Positions 17,183 through 25,945 of a stretch of DNA of 64,000 bases are shown here, piece after piece. The stretch comes from Pseudomonas sp. BN102 (lineage in GTDB: Bacteria > Pseudomonadota > Gammaproteobacteria > Pseudomonadales > Pseudomonadaceae): NCBI RefSeq assembly GCF_029871245.1, contig NZ_SSON01000039.1:1-64000 (forward strand), in the 5' to 3' direction. Positions within the stretch are counted from its first letter, which is position 1, and each line of letters begins with the position of its first letter. Below the pieces are notes generated by a model. It ran no database searches, was not told where the DNA came from, and saw nothing but the letters and a program-made list of their open reading frames with translations. Position numbers and translations under genes: made by a program.

Positions 17183-17974
17183 CTACGGCTGAAAGAAGTC
17201 CCCCGGCGTCACGCCGAAGTGCTGCCGGAACGCGGCGATGAAGGCCGAAGTGGAGTCGTAGCCACAACCGAGGGCGACGTCCGTCACGCGTTGACCCCGC
17301 TCCAGAGCGTCCAGCGATCCGAGCAGACGCAGGCGTTGGCGCCAGGCGCGGAAGGTCAGGCCGGTTTCGCGCAGGAACAGCCGCCTCAGGGTTTTCTCCG
17401 AGGCGCCGAGGTCCTCGCTCCACTGCAGGAGGGTACGGGAATCATCGGGGGCTTCCTGCAGGCCCCGGCACAACCGGAGGAGTCGCGGGTCACTGGGAAG
17501 GGGCAAAGACAGGCTGACCTCACGGGCCACCAGCAACTGATCGAGCAGCACCTGGGCCAGGCGACCGTCCGGGCCCTTCTCGTCATATTCCACCGGCAGC
17601 TCGCAGAAGCGCCGGATCAGCTCCCGCGTGAGGGTGTCGATCTCGATGACCCGGCAACCGCTCAGCCCGCTGCCCGTGGCAACGTCATCCAGGTAAAGAC
17701 TGCGCATCTCGGTATGGGGGGAACTGAACACCTCGTGTTCCGTCCCCGCCGGTATCCAGACCGCGCGCTGCGGGGGCGCCACGAAACTGCCTTCTGCGGT
17801 GTGCACATGCAGCACGCCGCGAATGGCGTAGGAAAGCTGCACCCAGGCATGGGTGTGGCGCGGCGTTCCCACAGCATTCACCAGCGATTCATTGCGGGCA
17901 AACAGCGGACGGGGCAGTTGTTGCAGTTGGGGTACCTGACGCTCGCGCCACCGGCCCTGTCCGTTTGCAGGCAT
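17183..17974 (-). CDS. AraC-family regulator with N-terminal cupin domain
   Basis: 263 residues. Residues ~25-95 form a cupin-type sensory domain (HTHAWVQLSYAIRGVLHVHT, PPQRAVWIPAGTEHEVF), and the C-terminal ~100 residues an AraC HTH with VTDVALGCGYDSTSAFIAAF. AGGGGC precedes the ATG. The layout matches the NimR/YdhB-like group, which commonly controls a divergent transporter gene; the divergent BASS transporter starts 83 bases away. It lies in the same direction as the TlpA operon but 143 bases upstream, so control of that operon is possible but not indicated. Confidence 0.88.
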   Translation of the reverse strand: MPANGQGRWRERQVPQLQQLPRPLFARNESLVNAVGTPRHTHAWVQLSYAIRGVLHVHTAEGSFVAPPQRAVWIPAGTEHEVFSSPHTEMRSLYLDDVATGSGLSGCRVIEIDTLTRELIRRFCELPVEYDEKGPDGRLAQVLLDQLLVAREVSLSLPLPSDPRLLRLCRGLQEAPDDSRTLLQWSEDLGASEKTLRRLFLRETGLTFRAWRQRLRLLGSLDALERGQRVTDVALGCGYDSTSAFIAAFRQHFGVTPGDFFQP

Positions 17975-18004
17975 TTCTTGCCCCTATCGCGTTAGTCGGC
18001 ATGT

Positions 18005-18012
18005 TTGGCCAA
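18005..18012. promoter_or_regulatory. Palindrome TTGGCCAA between divergent AraC and transporter genes
   Basis: The only symmetrical element in the 83-base intergenic region, placed between the two start codons. Candidate binding site for the AraC regulator, on position alone. Confidence 0.25.
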
Positions 18013-18057
18013 GGCTAGAGTAGCCCGTGCCTCAATGACAACAACTGGATTCACGCC

Positions 18058-19053
18058 ATGGCCCGCTCGCGCTTGCTGCCAGACAACTTCACGCTGACGC
18101 TGATCACCGTTGTCGCTACCGCCACCCTGCTGCCCGCGCAGGGCCAGGTGGCCGTCGCCTTCAGCTGGATCACCAACATTGCCATCGGCCTGCTCTTCTT
18201 TCTGCATGGCGCCAAACTGTCCCGCGACGCCGTGATCGCCGGCGCCGGCCATTGGCGCCTGCACCTGCTGGTATTCATCTGCACCTTCGGCCTGTTCCCG
18301 CTGCTCGGGCTCGCCCTGAAACCGGTGCTGATGCCGATGGTAGGGCCTGATCTCTATGCCGGCTTCCTCTACGTCTGCGCCCTGCCCGCCACCGTGCAAT
18401 CGGCCATCGCCTTCACCTCACTGGCCCGGGGCAATATCCCGGCGGCGATCTGCAGTGCCGCGGCGTCCAGCCTGCTGGGCATCTTCATCACGCCGGTGCT
18501 GGTCGCCCTGCTGATGGGCGTTCACGGCGACGGCGGTTCGACGGTCGAGGCCATCCGCAAGATCAGCGTCCAACTGCTGCTGCCCTTCATCGCCGGCCAG
18601 ATCGCCCGCCGCTGGATCGGTGACTGGGTGAACCGTAACAAGGGTTGGCTGAAGAACGTCGACCAGGGAAGTATCCTGCTGGTGGTCTACACCGCGTTCA
18701 GCGCCGCCGTGATCGGCGGACTCTGGCAGCAGGTCCCAACCCTGAAACTGCTGGGCGTCGTGGCCGGCTGCTGTCTGCTGCTGGCCCTGGCGCTGCTGGC
18801 CGCCCATCTGCTGGGCAAATGGCTGGGCTTCGACCTGGAAGACCGCATCACCATCCTTTTCTGCGGCTCGAAGAAAAGCCTGGCCACCGGCGTCCCCATG
18901 GCGCAGGTGCTGTTTGCCGGCAGCAGCATCGGCCTGCTCATTCTTCCGCTGATGCTGTTTCATCAGATCCAGCTCATGGTCTGCGCCGTCCTGGCACAGC
19001 GCTATGCAGAAAGACCGGAGTTAACACCCCTCATTTCCCCGAGTGAAGCATGA
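18058..19053 (+). CDS. Bile acid:sodium symporter (BASS) family transporter, SBF-like
   Basis: 331 residues with about ten membrane segments. Opening FSWITNIAIGLLFFLHGAKLSRDAV and the conserved ALPATVQSAIAFTSLARGNIPAA and FCGSKKSLATGVPMAQVLF blocks are typical of the SBF_like (YfeH/Rch1-type) branch. These move organic anions or influence ion homeostasis; the substrate cannot be read from sequence. The start has no clear ribosome-binding site. Divergent from an AraC regulator that probably controls it. Confidence 0.88.
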   Translation: MARSRLLPDNFTLTLITVVATATLLPAQGQVAVAFSWITNIAIGLLFFLHGAKLSRDAVIAGAGHWRLHLLVFICTFGLFPLLGLALKPVLMPMVGPDLYAGFLYVCALPATVQSAIAFTSLARGNIPAAICSAAASSLLGIFITPVLVALLMGVHGDGGSTVEAIRKISVQLLLPFIAGQIARRWIGDWVNRNKGWLKNVDQGSILLVVYTAFSAAVIGGLWQQVPTLKLLGVVAGCCLLLALALLAAHLLGKWLGFDLEDRITILFCGSKKSLATGVPMAQVLFAGSSIGLLILPLMLFHQIQLMVCAVLAQRYAERPELTPLISPSEA

Positions 19054-19318
19054 GCCAGGCCTCGAGTATGGTCTGAGCCAGCCCTGATTCCTTGCCCCGG
19101 CCGAGTCAAGAATCGCATCTCGACACGCGGCCGGGTTCATTGCACATCCTGGCCGTTGCACTCGCCCAACCTGGCGACCAGCTCCAGTACCTCGCGGCGC
19201 TCCTCGGCAGAATGCACTGCAGGCCAGAAACCCTGACCCCTCTGCCGAGTCCGGCTCCCTAACCTTTGAACCCCACGTTCCTGAAGGGAATGGCCCGGCC
19301 ATTCAAAGGGTGAACAAG

Positions 19319-19390
19319 ATGCGCTCCGTCCTGCTCTGGCTCATTGGCGTACCCGTCCCGATCATCATCCTCATCGCGCTCTTCTGGTAA
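19319..19390 (+). CDS. Small single-helix membrane peptide (23 residues)
   Basis: Reads MRSVLLWLIGVPVPIIILIA then LFW and stop. One hydrophobic helix with a proline pair. An AAGGG-like site lies 8 bases upstream of the ATG; an in-frame GTG at 19310 would add three residues. A hairpin follows at once (19399-19435), so the unit looks like a complete small gene. Similar tiny membrane peptides occur in pseudomonads but have no known role. The 265 bases between the BASS stop and this ORF contain nothing else I can support. Confidence 0.55.
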   Translation: MRSVLLWLIGVPVPIIILIALFW

Positions 19391-19398
19391 GGCGAAAA

Positions 19399-19435
19399 TG
19401 CGAAAGGCCCAGGCATCCGGTCCGGGCTTTTCGCA
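19399..19435 (+). terminator. Hairpin terminator after the small peptide gene
   Basis: 12-bp stem TGCGAAAGGCCC / GGGCTTTTCGCA with a 13-base loop, 8 bases after the peptide stop. The U tract is inside the stem rather than after it, so termination efficiency is uncertain. Confidence 0.5.
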
Positions 19436-19470
19436 GCGGCGAACGGCGGTAGAATGCGCGCCCCGCAGAC

Positions 19471-20421
19471 ATGACCGCCGCCATGAACCTTGACGCCATC
19501 GCCACCCTCGAACAGCAACTGACTGCCGCCCTGCACGACCTGCCGAACGAGACCCGCCGCCTGTTCCACGGCCGTGGGCAGCGCTGGCCGGGGCTTGAGC
19601 AGGTCACCGCCGACTGGTTGCAGGGCGTGTTGCTGGTGTCCTTGTTCCGCGAACCGGGTGAAGCCGAGCTGGCCGCGCTGAAGGCCATGCTCGCGGCCCT
19701 GGCGGATTCGCCGGCCTGGCGCAGCAGCAAGGCACAAACCCTGCTGCTGCAGCACCGCTTTCTGCTGGAAAGCACCGTCGAGCTGGTTTGGGGCGAGCCG
19801 GTGGACGAGTGGCTGATCAGCGAGGGCGGACTGCGCTTCAAGCTGGACCTGGGCAAGAAGCAGAACAACGGCCTGTTCCTCGATATGCGCTACGGCCGCG
19901 ACTGGGTCCGCGAGAATGCGCAGGGTAAGCGGGTACTCAATCTCTTCGCCTACACCTGCGGCTTCTCGGTGGCCGCCGTCGAAGGTGGCGCAGAGCATGT
20001 GGTGAACCTGGATATGGCCAGCTCGGCCCTCAGCCGCGGCCGCGACAACCACCGGCTCAACGGCCATGACCTCGGCCGGGTGAGCTTTCTCGGCCACGAG
20101 CTGTTCAAGTCCTGGGGCAAGGTGAAGAAGCTCGGCCCCTATGACCTGGTGATCATCGACCCGCCCTCCTTCCAGAAAGGCAGCTTCGCCCTGACCCGCG
20201 ACTACCAGAAGATCCTCCGCCGCCTGCCCGAACTGCTCACCGGACGGGGCGTGGTGCTGGCCTGCGTGAACGATCCGGGCATTGGGCCGGACTTCCTGAT
20301 TCAGGGGATGGCGGAGGAAGCTCCGGAGCTGAAGTTCGAGCAACGCCTGGAGAACCCGCCGGAGTTCGCCGATATCGACCCGGATGCAGGCCTGAAGGCC
20401 ATGGTATTCACGCGGAGCTAG
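19471..20421 (+). CDS. Class I SAM-dependent methyltransferase, RlmI/RlmK-like catalytic domain
   Basis: 316 residues. The Rossmann fold starts at VLNLFAYTCGFSVAAVEGGA (motif I), followed by VNLDMASSALSRGRDN and the catalytic-type motif IIDPPSFQKG that is found in rRNA cytosine-C5 methyltransferases of the RlmI group. It lacks the N-terminal PUA domain of RlmI. The target may be rRNA, but this cannot be established by eye. A TAGAAT -10-like element lies about 17 bases upstream of the start. Confidence 0.85.
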   Translation: MTAAMNLDAIATLEQQLTAALHDLPNETRRLFHGRGQRWPGLEQVTADWLQGVLLVSLFREPGEAELAALKAMLAALADSPAWRSSKAQTLLLQHRFLLESTVELVWGEPVDEWLISEGGLRFKLDLGKKQNNGLFLDMRYGRDWVRENAQGKRVLNLFAYTCGFSVAAVEGGAEHVVNLDMASSALSRGRDNHRLNGHDLGRVSFLGHELFKSWGKVKKLGPYDLVIIDPPSFQKGSFALTRDYQKILRRLPELLTGRGVVLACVNDPGIGPDFLIQGMAEEAPELKFEQRLENPPEFADIDPDAGLKAMVFTRS

Positions 20422-20633
20422 CCCGTCTGGTGCAGCACGCTTCACCGGTCCACCAGGCGGGAGCTGGCCGGGCCGGAATGAAGGATAGAAACAGCGCTAT
20501 CCACCCGACTGCTTCGCAAACTAATTCACTCCCGCAGAGACAGCCATTCCCCGCCCATCCCCATGGCAATCCCCACCCCATCCACTAGAGTTGCAGCAGC
20601 ACCTTTCGCTCATCCCGCCCAAGGAGGGCCTCC

Positions 20634-21068
20634 ATGCGTCTGATCTGTGCCGCTGTTTCCCTGCTCCTGCTCGCCGGCTGCTCGTCCTACCGCTCGGACC
20701 CGGGGCAAGTCACCCAGGTGCCCGCCGACCGCCTGCTGGCGTTCCAGGACCCGGTGGACGGAGGCGGCCGGATAGTGGTGAATCGCGACATGGGCGGCCT
20801 CGGTAGCGGCTGCTACATCGCCGTGCATGTGGACCGCCAGCTGGCCGCACGCATCGGGATAGGTGAGGAGGCCAGCTTTCAGGTGCCGTCGGGCGATCGC
20901 ATCATCGGTATCGGCATCGACGAAACGGACGACACCCTCTGCTCCAAAGGCCGCTTGCGGCGCGAGAAGGCTGCCCATGTGGAGCCTGGCCAGAGCGAAC
21001 ATTTCCGCATCGTCAGCGACAACCGCGAAGGCTTCGCCCTGCTCGCCGACAGTCCGGATGGGAAATAA
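20634..21068 (+). CDS. Putative lipoprotein, unknown function
   Basis: 144 residues. MRLICAAVSLLLLAGCSSYR contains a lipobox (LLAGC), so the mature protein is probably lipid-anchored at Cys16. A very strong AAGGAGGG ribosome-binding site precedes the ATG. The body (GRIVVNRDMGGLGSGCYIAV; PSGDRIIGIGIDE) is a compact beta-rich domain that vaguely recalls DUF2846-type lipoproteins, but I do not assign it. A 13-bp hairpin follows the stop. Confidence 0.75.
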   Translation: MRLICAAVSLLLLAGCSSYRSDPGQVTQVPADRLLAFQDPVDGGGRIVVNRDMGGLGSGCYIAVHVDRQLAARIGIGEEASFQVPSGDRIIGIGIDETDDTLCSKGRLRREKAAHVEPGQSEHFRIVSDNREGFALLADSPDGK

Positions 21069-21073
21069 AAGAA

Positions 21074-21107
21074 GCCGGAAACGAGTACGGCTGAACTCAT
21101 TTCCGGC
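21074..21107 (+). terminator. Hairpin after the lipoprotein gene
   Basis: Stem GCCGGAAA-c-GAGT / ACTC-a-TTTCCGGC with an 8-base loop, 5 bases after the stop codon. No U tract follows, so it may be a transcript-end or stability structure. The rest of the 309-base gap to the TauE gene shows no further feature I can support. Confidence 0.5.
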
Positions 21108-21377
21108 CTGACGCTAACGTTGAAACCTTGCTGGATCGACCCTTGCCGCCTTCCGCTGATACTGCCCGGGAAGGCATGTGGAGTGGGCTTCCGTGCGGTT
21201 TACTGCCCCCGCCCCATACGAGTTGATGAAAGCATACTGTCACTGGCGAAAAGGCGTGCTCCCGCCCATCAGCGATTCGGCTCACTGGTCGGCGTGCAGC
21301 CGGGCGGCCTACCGTTCGGCGAGCCTTTGCCACCGCTTGCCCCCAGCGTTAACCTTCGGGCTTTTGCGCGCCCGACC

Positions 21378-22136
21378 ATGAGCCTCCACGACGTCCTCCT
21401 CCTGCTGCTCGCCGGCTTCGCCGCCGGCGGCATGAACGCCCTCGCCGGCGGCGGCACCTTCTTCTCCTTCCCTGCCCTGCTCGCCAGCGGCCTGCCGCCG
21501 GTGACCGCCAACGCCACCAATGCCGTGGCCCTGTGGCCGGCCAGCCTGGCCGCCAGTTGGGCGGCGCGCGACCAGTTGCGCCCTCTGGGGCGCTACGTGA
21601 TCCCACTGGTGCTGGTGTCCCTGCTGGGCGGTCTGGGCGGCGGGCTGTTGCTGCTCGCCGGCGGCGACGAGACCTTCCGCCGGTTGATCCCCTGGCTGCT
21701 GCTGGTCGCTACCCTGCTGTTCGCCGCCAGCCCTTGGCTGAGCAAGCTGATCAACCGCCAGCACGAGGCAGGCGCGCTGCCGCCCCACGGCCCCGGCAGC
21801 CACCTGGCTCATAGCCTGGTGGCCATCTACGGCGGCTACTTCGGCGCCGGCATGGGCATCCTGCAGCTGGCGGCCTTCTCCATCGAAGGGCACACGCTGC
21901 TGCGCGCCAATGCGCTGAAGAACCTGCTGTCGAGCACCATCTACAGTGTTGCGGTGGTGACCTTCGTCGCCGCCGGCCGGGTCAGCTGGGGCGAGCTCGT
22001 CGTCCTGCTCGGCGCAGCCAGTTGCGGCGGCTATGCCGGCGGCGCCCTGGCCCGGCGCCTGCCCAGCCGTTGGTTGCGCGGGTTGGTGATCGCGGTGGGT
22101 GCGGGGATGACGATCTACTACTTCGTCACCACATGA
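21378..22136 (+). CDS. TauE/SafE-family (TSUP) membrane transporter
   Basis: 252 residues, about eight membrane segments. The repeated TSUP motifs are seen: [20 protein letters not shown] ... [17 protein letters not shown] in the first half and [17 protein letters not shown] ... [13 protein letters not shown] in the second. Members export or import small sulfur-containing anions or other organic anions. The ATG at 21378 starts directly in the first helix; the longer frame to 21120 is rejected as non-protein-like. Confidence 0.9.
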   Translation: MSLHDVLLLLLAGFAAGGMNALAGGGTFFSFPALLASGLPPVTANATNAVALWPASLAASWAARDQLRPLGRYVIPLVLVSLLGGLGGGLLLLAGGDETFRRLIPWLLLVATLLFAASPWLSKLINRQHEAGALPPHGPGSHLAHSLVAIYGGYFGAGMGILQLAAFSIEGHTLLRANALKNLLSSTIYSVAVVTFVAAGRVSWGELVVLLGAASCGGYAGGALARRLPSRWLRGLVIAVGAGMTIYYFVTT

Positions 22137-22151
22137 GCCCGGCCCCGATCC

Positions 22152-22280
22152 GCAGGATGGGTCGGGCGGCGTTTCGCGAGCGGAGCGATACCCATCAACG
22201 CCGATCGATGGGTATCGCAGGCTCCACCCATCCTACGGACTGGTTCGTTGGGCTTCGTGGAACTCAGCCCAACCTACGAG
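22152..22280. repeat. Two REP-like elements (ggatgggt and ttgggct families)
   Basis: 22152-22238 is an inverted repeat whose arms are GGATGGGT and ACCCATCC, with an inner GCGATACCCAT / ATGGGTATCGC pair. 22244-22280 is a half unit (TTGGGCTTCG ... CAGCCCAACCTACG) of the element seen complete at 46851-46930. Both lie in the 274-base gap between the TauE gene and xseB. Confidence 0.7.
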
Positions 22281-22349
22281 GGTGTTTGCGGGCGATTTTG
22301 CTCTTGTAGGGGAAAGCCCCCGCGGACCGCGACCATCCGCCCCCTTCAT

Positions 22350-22378
22350 TTGCCCACAGAGTGCGGCTCTGCTAGTGT
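22350..22378 (+). promoter_or_regulatory. Probable sigma-70 promoter of xseB-ispA
   Basis: TTGCCC and TAGTGT with 17-bp spacing, 32 bases before the xseB start. Confidence 0.55.
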
Positions 22379-22410
22379 CGCGCCCGATTCGACCTCCGCG
22401 AGACAGCAGT

Positions 22411-22653
22411 ATGGCCCGCAAGAAAGCCACCCCCGATTTCGAACAGTCCCTCGCCGAACTGCAGACCCTGGTGGAACGCCTGGAAAGCGGTGAACTGTCG
22501 CTGGAGGATTCCCTCAGCGCGTTCGAGCAGGGCATCCGCCTGACCCGCGAATGCCAGGCCTCGCTGAGCCAGGCCGAGCAGAAGGTGCAGATCCTGCTGG
22601 AGCGCGACGGCCAGCTGGAGGAAGCGCCCTTCGACGCGGACGAGCAAGCATGA
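22411..22653 (+). CDS. xseB: Exodeoxyribonuclease VII small subunit
   Basis: 80 residues, normal for XseB. Characteristic helical segment [20 protein letters not shown] followed by [19 protein letters not shown]. Together with XseA it forms exonuclease VII, which degrades single-stranded DNA. Its stop overlaps the ispA start (ATGA), the classic xseB-ispA arrangement. Confidence 0.96.
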   Translation: MARKKATPDFEQSLAELQTLVERLESGELSLEDSLSAFEQGIRLTRECQASLSQAEQKVQILLERDGQLEEAPFDADEQA

Positions 22654-23537
22654 TCGCCAGCTACCAGGCCAGCTGCCAGCAGCGGGTGGATGCCGCCCTC
22701 AGCGAGCTGTTCAATGCCCCGCTCGCGCCACTGGAGCCTCTTTACCAGGCCATGCGCTACAGCGTGGTTAACGGTGGCAAGCGGGTGCGCCCACTGCTGG
22801 TCTATGCCGCCTGCGAGGCCCTCGGTGGCGACCTGGCCCGAGCCGACGGCGCGGCCTGCGCGGTGGAGCTGATCCACGCCTACTCCCTGGTCCATGACGA
22901 CCTGCCGGCCATGGACGATGACGACCTGCGTCGCGGCCAGCCCACCACCCACATCGCCTTCGATGAAGCCAGCGCCATACTCGCCGGCGACGGCCTGCAG
23001 GCGCTGGCCTTCGAAGTGCTCGCCGACGCCCAGCGCAACCCGCACGATGCCGAGACCCGCCTGGCGATGATCGCCAGCCTCAGCCAAGCCGCCGGCCCCG
23101 CTGGCATGGTCGGCGGCCAGGCCATCGACCTCGGTTCGGTGGGCATAAAGCTCGACCAGGCCGCCCTGGAAACCATGCACCGGCACAAGACCGGCGCCCT
23201 GATCGAAGCCAGTGTTCGCCTCGGCGCCCTGGCCAGCGGCCGCGCCGACGCCGCCGCCCTGGCCGCGCTGCGGATCTACGCCCGTGCCATCGGCCTGGCC
23301 TTCCAGGTGCAGGACGACATCCTCGACGTGGAAAGCGATACCGCCACCCTGGGCAAGACCCAGGGCAAGGACGAGGCCCACGACAAGCCCACCTACCCCG
23401 CCCTGCTCGGCCTCGACAATGCCAAGGCCTACGCCCTGGAACTGCGCGACCAGGCGCTGCGGGCCGTCGCCAACCTGGGCGAAAGCGCCGAGCCGCTGCG
23501 CGCCCTGGCCCGCTACATCGTCGAACGACGCAGCTGA
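22650..23537 (+). CDS. ispA: Farnesyl diphosphate synthase (geranyltranstransferase)
   Basis: 295 residues. Both aspartate-rich prenyl-chain motifs are present: [15 protein letters not shown] and [14 protein letters not shown], and the substrate lysine/arginine stretch [10 protein letters not shown]. It condenses isopentenyl and dimethylallyl diphosphates to farnesyl diphosphate for quinones and undecaprenyl phosphate. Translationally coupled to xseB. In most gamma-proteobacteria dxs follows directly; here about 21 kb of other genes intervene. Confidence 0.96.
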   Translation: MIASYQASCQQRVDAALSELFNAPLAPLEPLYQAMRYSVVNGGKRVRPLLVYAACEALGGDLARADGAACAVELIHAYSLVHDDLPAMDDDDLRRGQPTTHIAFDEASAILAGDGLQALAFEVLADAQRNPHDAETRLAMIASLSQAAGPAGMVGGQAIDLGSVGIKLDQAALETMHRHKTGALIEASVRLGALASGRADAAALAALRIYARAIGLAFQVQDDILDVESDTATLGKTQGKDEAHDKPTYPALLGLDNAKAYALELRDQALRAVANLGESAEPLRALARYIVERRS

Positions 23538-23545
23538 CCCATTCT

Positions 23546-23577
23546 CCGGGCCTGTGCCGATTTCGTCACAGGCCCGG
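23546..23577 (+). terminator. Hairpin after ispA
   Basis: Perfect 11-bp stem CCGGGCCTGTG / CACAGGCCCGG with a 10-base loop, starting 8 bases after the ispA stop. It lacks a U tract. Its right side overlaps the conserved promoter block of the following operon, so it may serve both purposes. Confidence 0.5.
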
Positions 23578-23639
23578 CAGAAATCCCTCAAGCCGCCAGC
23601 GCCCCGGCGGCGCCACCCTTGCAGCAGATATCCACAGCA
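23556..23639 (+). promoter_or_regulatory. Hydroxyproline promoter/operator block, copy A
   Basis: An ~85-base block aligns with 28251-28335 upstream of the ABC operon with one base of length difference. Shared: GCCGATTTCGTCA, CCCGG, GAAATCC-N-TCAAGCC, GCGGCGC, CTTG and TCCACAGCA. It ends 13 bases before the epimerase start. The PAS-AraC regulator encoded between the two operons is the obvious candidate to bind it. In copy A only, CGGCGC-N5-TTGCA has the spacing of a sigma-54 promoter; copy B has GA instead of GC at -12. Confidence 0.65.
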
Positions 23640-23652
23640 AGGGCAGGCTTCC

Positions 23653-24597
23653 ATGAAGACAATCCGCGTCATCGACTCGCACACCGGCGGCGAGCCGACC
23701 CGCCTGGTAATCGAGGGTTTCCCGAGCCTTGGCCAGGGAAGCATGGCCGAGCGCCGGCGACTGCTCGCCGAGCGGTTCGACGACTGGCGCGCCGCCACCG
23801 TGCTCGAGCCCCGTGGCAGCGACGTGCTGGTGGGCGCCTTGCTCTGCGAACCGGTGGACCCGCAGGCCTGTGCCGGAGTCATCTTTTTCAACAACAGCGG
23901 CTACCTCGGCATGTGCGGCCACGGCACCATCGGGCTGGTGGCCTCGCTGGCGTACCTGGGCAGCATCCAGCCGGGCGTGCACTGCATCGAAACCCCGGTG
24001 GGCACGGTGGAAGCCACCCTGCACGAAGACCGTTCGGTGAGCGTGCGCAACGTGCCGGCCTACCGCTACCGCCAGAACGTGCGCCTGGACGTGCCGGAAC
24101 TCGGCAGCGTCACCGGCGATATCGCCTGGGGCGGCAACTGGTTCTTCCTCATCGCCGACCACGGCCAGCGCGTCGCCAGCGATAACCTCGACGCCCTCAC
24201 TGCCTACACCAGTGCGGTGATGAAGGCCCTGGAGGACCAGGGCATACGCGGCGAGGACGGCGGCGAGATCGACCATATCGAACTGTTCGCCGATGACGAC
24301 CAGGCCGACAGCCGTAACTTCGTGCTCTGCCCCGGCAAGGCCTACGACCGCTCGCCCTGCGGCACCGGCACCAGCGCCAAGCTGGCTTGCCTCGCCGCCG
24401 ACGGCAAACTGCGCGCCGGTGAGCCCTGGCGCCAGGCCAGCGTCATCGGCAGCTGCTTCGAAGGCCGATTCGACTGGCAGGACGACGCTCGTGAAGGTCG
24501 CATCATCCCTACCATTCGCGGCCGCGCCCATGTCAGTGCGGAGGCCACCCTGCTGCTGGAAGACGACGATCCCTTCGCCTGGGGCATCCGCCTGTGA
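23653..24597 (+). CDS. lhpA: 4-hydroxyproline 2-epimerase (proline racemase family)
   Basis: 314 residues. The two catalytic cysteines are in MCGHGTIGL (Cys88) and [10 protein letters not shown] (Cys236), the Cys/Cys pair of epimerases and racemases. It inverts C2 of trans-4-hydroxy-L-proline to give cis-4-hydroxy-D-proline, the first step of the pathway. The ATG at 23653 begins [17 protein letters not shown], the normal family N-terminus. It overlaps the dehydrogenase subunit gene downstream by the GTGA junction, and the following genes encode the oxidising enzyme, which makes epimerase much more likely than proline racemase. Confidence 0.92.
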   Translation: MKTIRVIDSHTGGEPTRLVIEGFPSLGQGSMAERRRLLAERFDDWRAATVLEPRGSDVLVGALLCEPVDPQACAGVIFFNNSGYLGMCGHGTIGLVASLAYLGSIQPGVHCIETPVGTVEATLHEDRSVSVRNVPAYRYRQNVRLDVPELGSVTGDIAWGGNWFFLIADHGQRVASDNLDALTAYTSAVMKALEDQGIRGEDGGEIDHIELFADDDQADSRNFVLCPGKAYDRSPCGTGTSAKLACLAADGKLRAGEPWRQASVIGSCFEGRFDWQDDAREGRIIPTIRGRAHVSAEATLLLEDDDPFAWGIRL

Positions 24598-25712
24598 CGG
24601 CCGATGTCATCGTCATTGGCGCCGGCATAGTCGGGAGCGCTTGCGCCCACGAGCTGGCCCGGCGCGGCCTCGATGTGCGGGTGCTGGACAGCGACCAGGG
24701 CGGCGCCACGGCCGCCGGCATGGGCCATCTGGTGACGATCGACGACAACCCTGCCGAACTGGCGCTCTGCAACTACTCCCAGGAACTCTGGCGGCAGTGG
24801 GCGACGCAGCTCGATGAGGCCAGCGCCTACCGCAATTGCGGCACCCTCTGGCTGGCCGCCAATGAAGCGGAAATGGCCGAGGCGCAGCGCAAGGCCGCCA
24901 GGCTGCGTGACCAGGGCGTCGCTTGCGAACTGCTCGGCCCGGGGCAGCTCCAGGCAGCCGAGCCGGCACTGCACGCCGGCCTGGCCGGCGCCCTGAAAGT
25001 GAATGGCGACGGCATCCTCTATGCCCCCAACGCCGCGCACTGGCTACTACGCCAGGGCGGCTCCGGCATCACCCGCGAACGCGCGCGCGTGGTGGCGGTG
25101 GAGGGCAACCGCGTGCGCCTGGAAGACGGCCGGCAGCTCCAGGCCGATGCCGTGGTGCTGGCCAATGGCATCCAGGCCACCGAGCTTTGCCCTGGACTGC
25201 CGATCGAGCCGAAGAAGGGCCATCTGCTGATCACCGACCGCTACCCCGACCAGATCCGTCACCAACTGGTGGAACTCGGCTACATCAGCAGCGCCCACGC
25301 CAGCACTGGCACCTCGGTGGCGTTCAACGCCCAGCCGCGCCCCACGGGGCAGATACTGCTGGGCTCGTCGCGGCAGTTCGACAGTCTCGATCGCCGCGTC
25401 GAAGGCCTCGTGCTTGGCCGCATGCTCGCCAGGGCGCGGGAGTACCTGCCGGGGATCGGAACACTCAACGCCATCCGCTGCTGGACCGGCTTTCGCGCCG
25501 CGACGCCGGATGGCCTGCCCATCATCGGCCAGCACCCCGACCAGCCTGGCCTCTGGCTCGCCGTCGGGCATGAGGGCCTGGGCGTGACCACCGCACCGGG
25601 AACTGCCCGGCTGCTGGCCGCCGAACTGTTCGGCGAGAGCCTGCCGTTGCCTGGCAGCGCCTATCGCCCAGGACGCTTCGCCACTCCCCATGCCGTTGGA
25701 GCGCAAGGATGA
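24594..25712 (+). CDS. lhpB: D-hydroxyproline dehydrogenase, FAD amine-oxidising subunit (DAO family)
   Basis: 372 residues. N-terminal FAD fingerprint [20 protein letters not shown] and a C-terminal [20 protein letters not shown] block of D-amino acid oxidase-like proteins. With the 2Fe-2S and second flavoprotein subunits encoded next, it would oxidise cis-4-hydroxy-D-proline to 1-pyrroline-4-hydroxy-2-carboxylate and pass electrons to an acceptor. GTG start overlapping the epimerase stop; its own stop overlaps the next ATG, so four genes are translationally chained. Confidence 0.9.
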   Translation: MTADVIVIGAGIVGSACAHELARRGLDVRVLDSDQGGATAAGMGHLVTIDDNPAELALCNYSQELWRQWATQLDEASAYRNCGTLWLAANEAEMAEAQRKAARLRDQGVACELLGPGQLQAAEPALHAGLAGALKVNGDGILYAPNAAHWLLRQGGSGITRERARVVAVEGNRVRLEDGRQLQADAVVLANGIQATELCPGLPIEPKKGHLLITDRYPDQIRHQLVELGYISSAHASTGTSVAFNAQPRPTGQILLGSSRQFDSLDRRVEGLVLGRMLARAREYLPGIGTLNAIRCWTGFRAATPDGLPIIGQHPDQPGLWLAVGHEGLGVTTAPGTARLLAAELFGESLPLPGSAYRPGRFATPHAVGAQG

Positions 25713-25945
25713 TCGAACTCAGCCTGGACGGGTGCAGCCTCTGGGTTGCGCCAGGAACCACAGTGGCCGCCGCCCTGGCGCAGGGTGGCGACGGCAGCAG
25801 TCGCACCTCGGTCAGCGGCCAGCGTCGCGCGCCCCTATGCGGCATGGGCATCTGCCAGGAATGCCGGGTGACCATCGACGGGCAGCGCCGCCTGGCCTGC
25901 CAGACGCTGTGCCGCGAGGGCATGCAGGTGGAGACGCAAGGATGA
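25709..25945 (+). CDS. lhpF: D-hydroxyproline dehydrogenase, 2Fe-2S subunit
   Basis: 78 residues. A small ferredoxin-like protein with the cluster ligands in CGMGICQECRVTIDG and a later CQTLC. Matches the HcnA/SoxA-N-type small subunit of three-part amine dehydrogenases. It overlaps both neighbours by ATGA junctions. Confidence 0.9.
   Translation: MIELSLDGCSLWVAPGTTVAAALAQGGDGSSRTSVSGQRRAPLCGMGICQECRVTIDGQRRLACQTLCREGMQVETQG

Noticed and set aside
23612-23636. Sigma-54 promoter (CGGCGC-N5-TTGCA) before the epimerase gene
   Set aside because: Spacing fits, but the -24 half is poor and the equivalent position in the otherwise conserved copy B lacks the -12 GC; noted only inside the operator entry.
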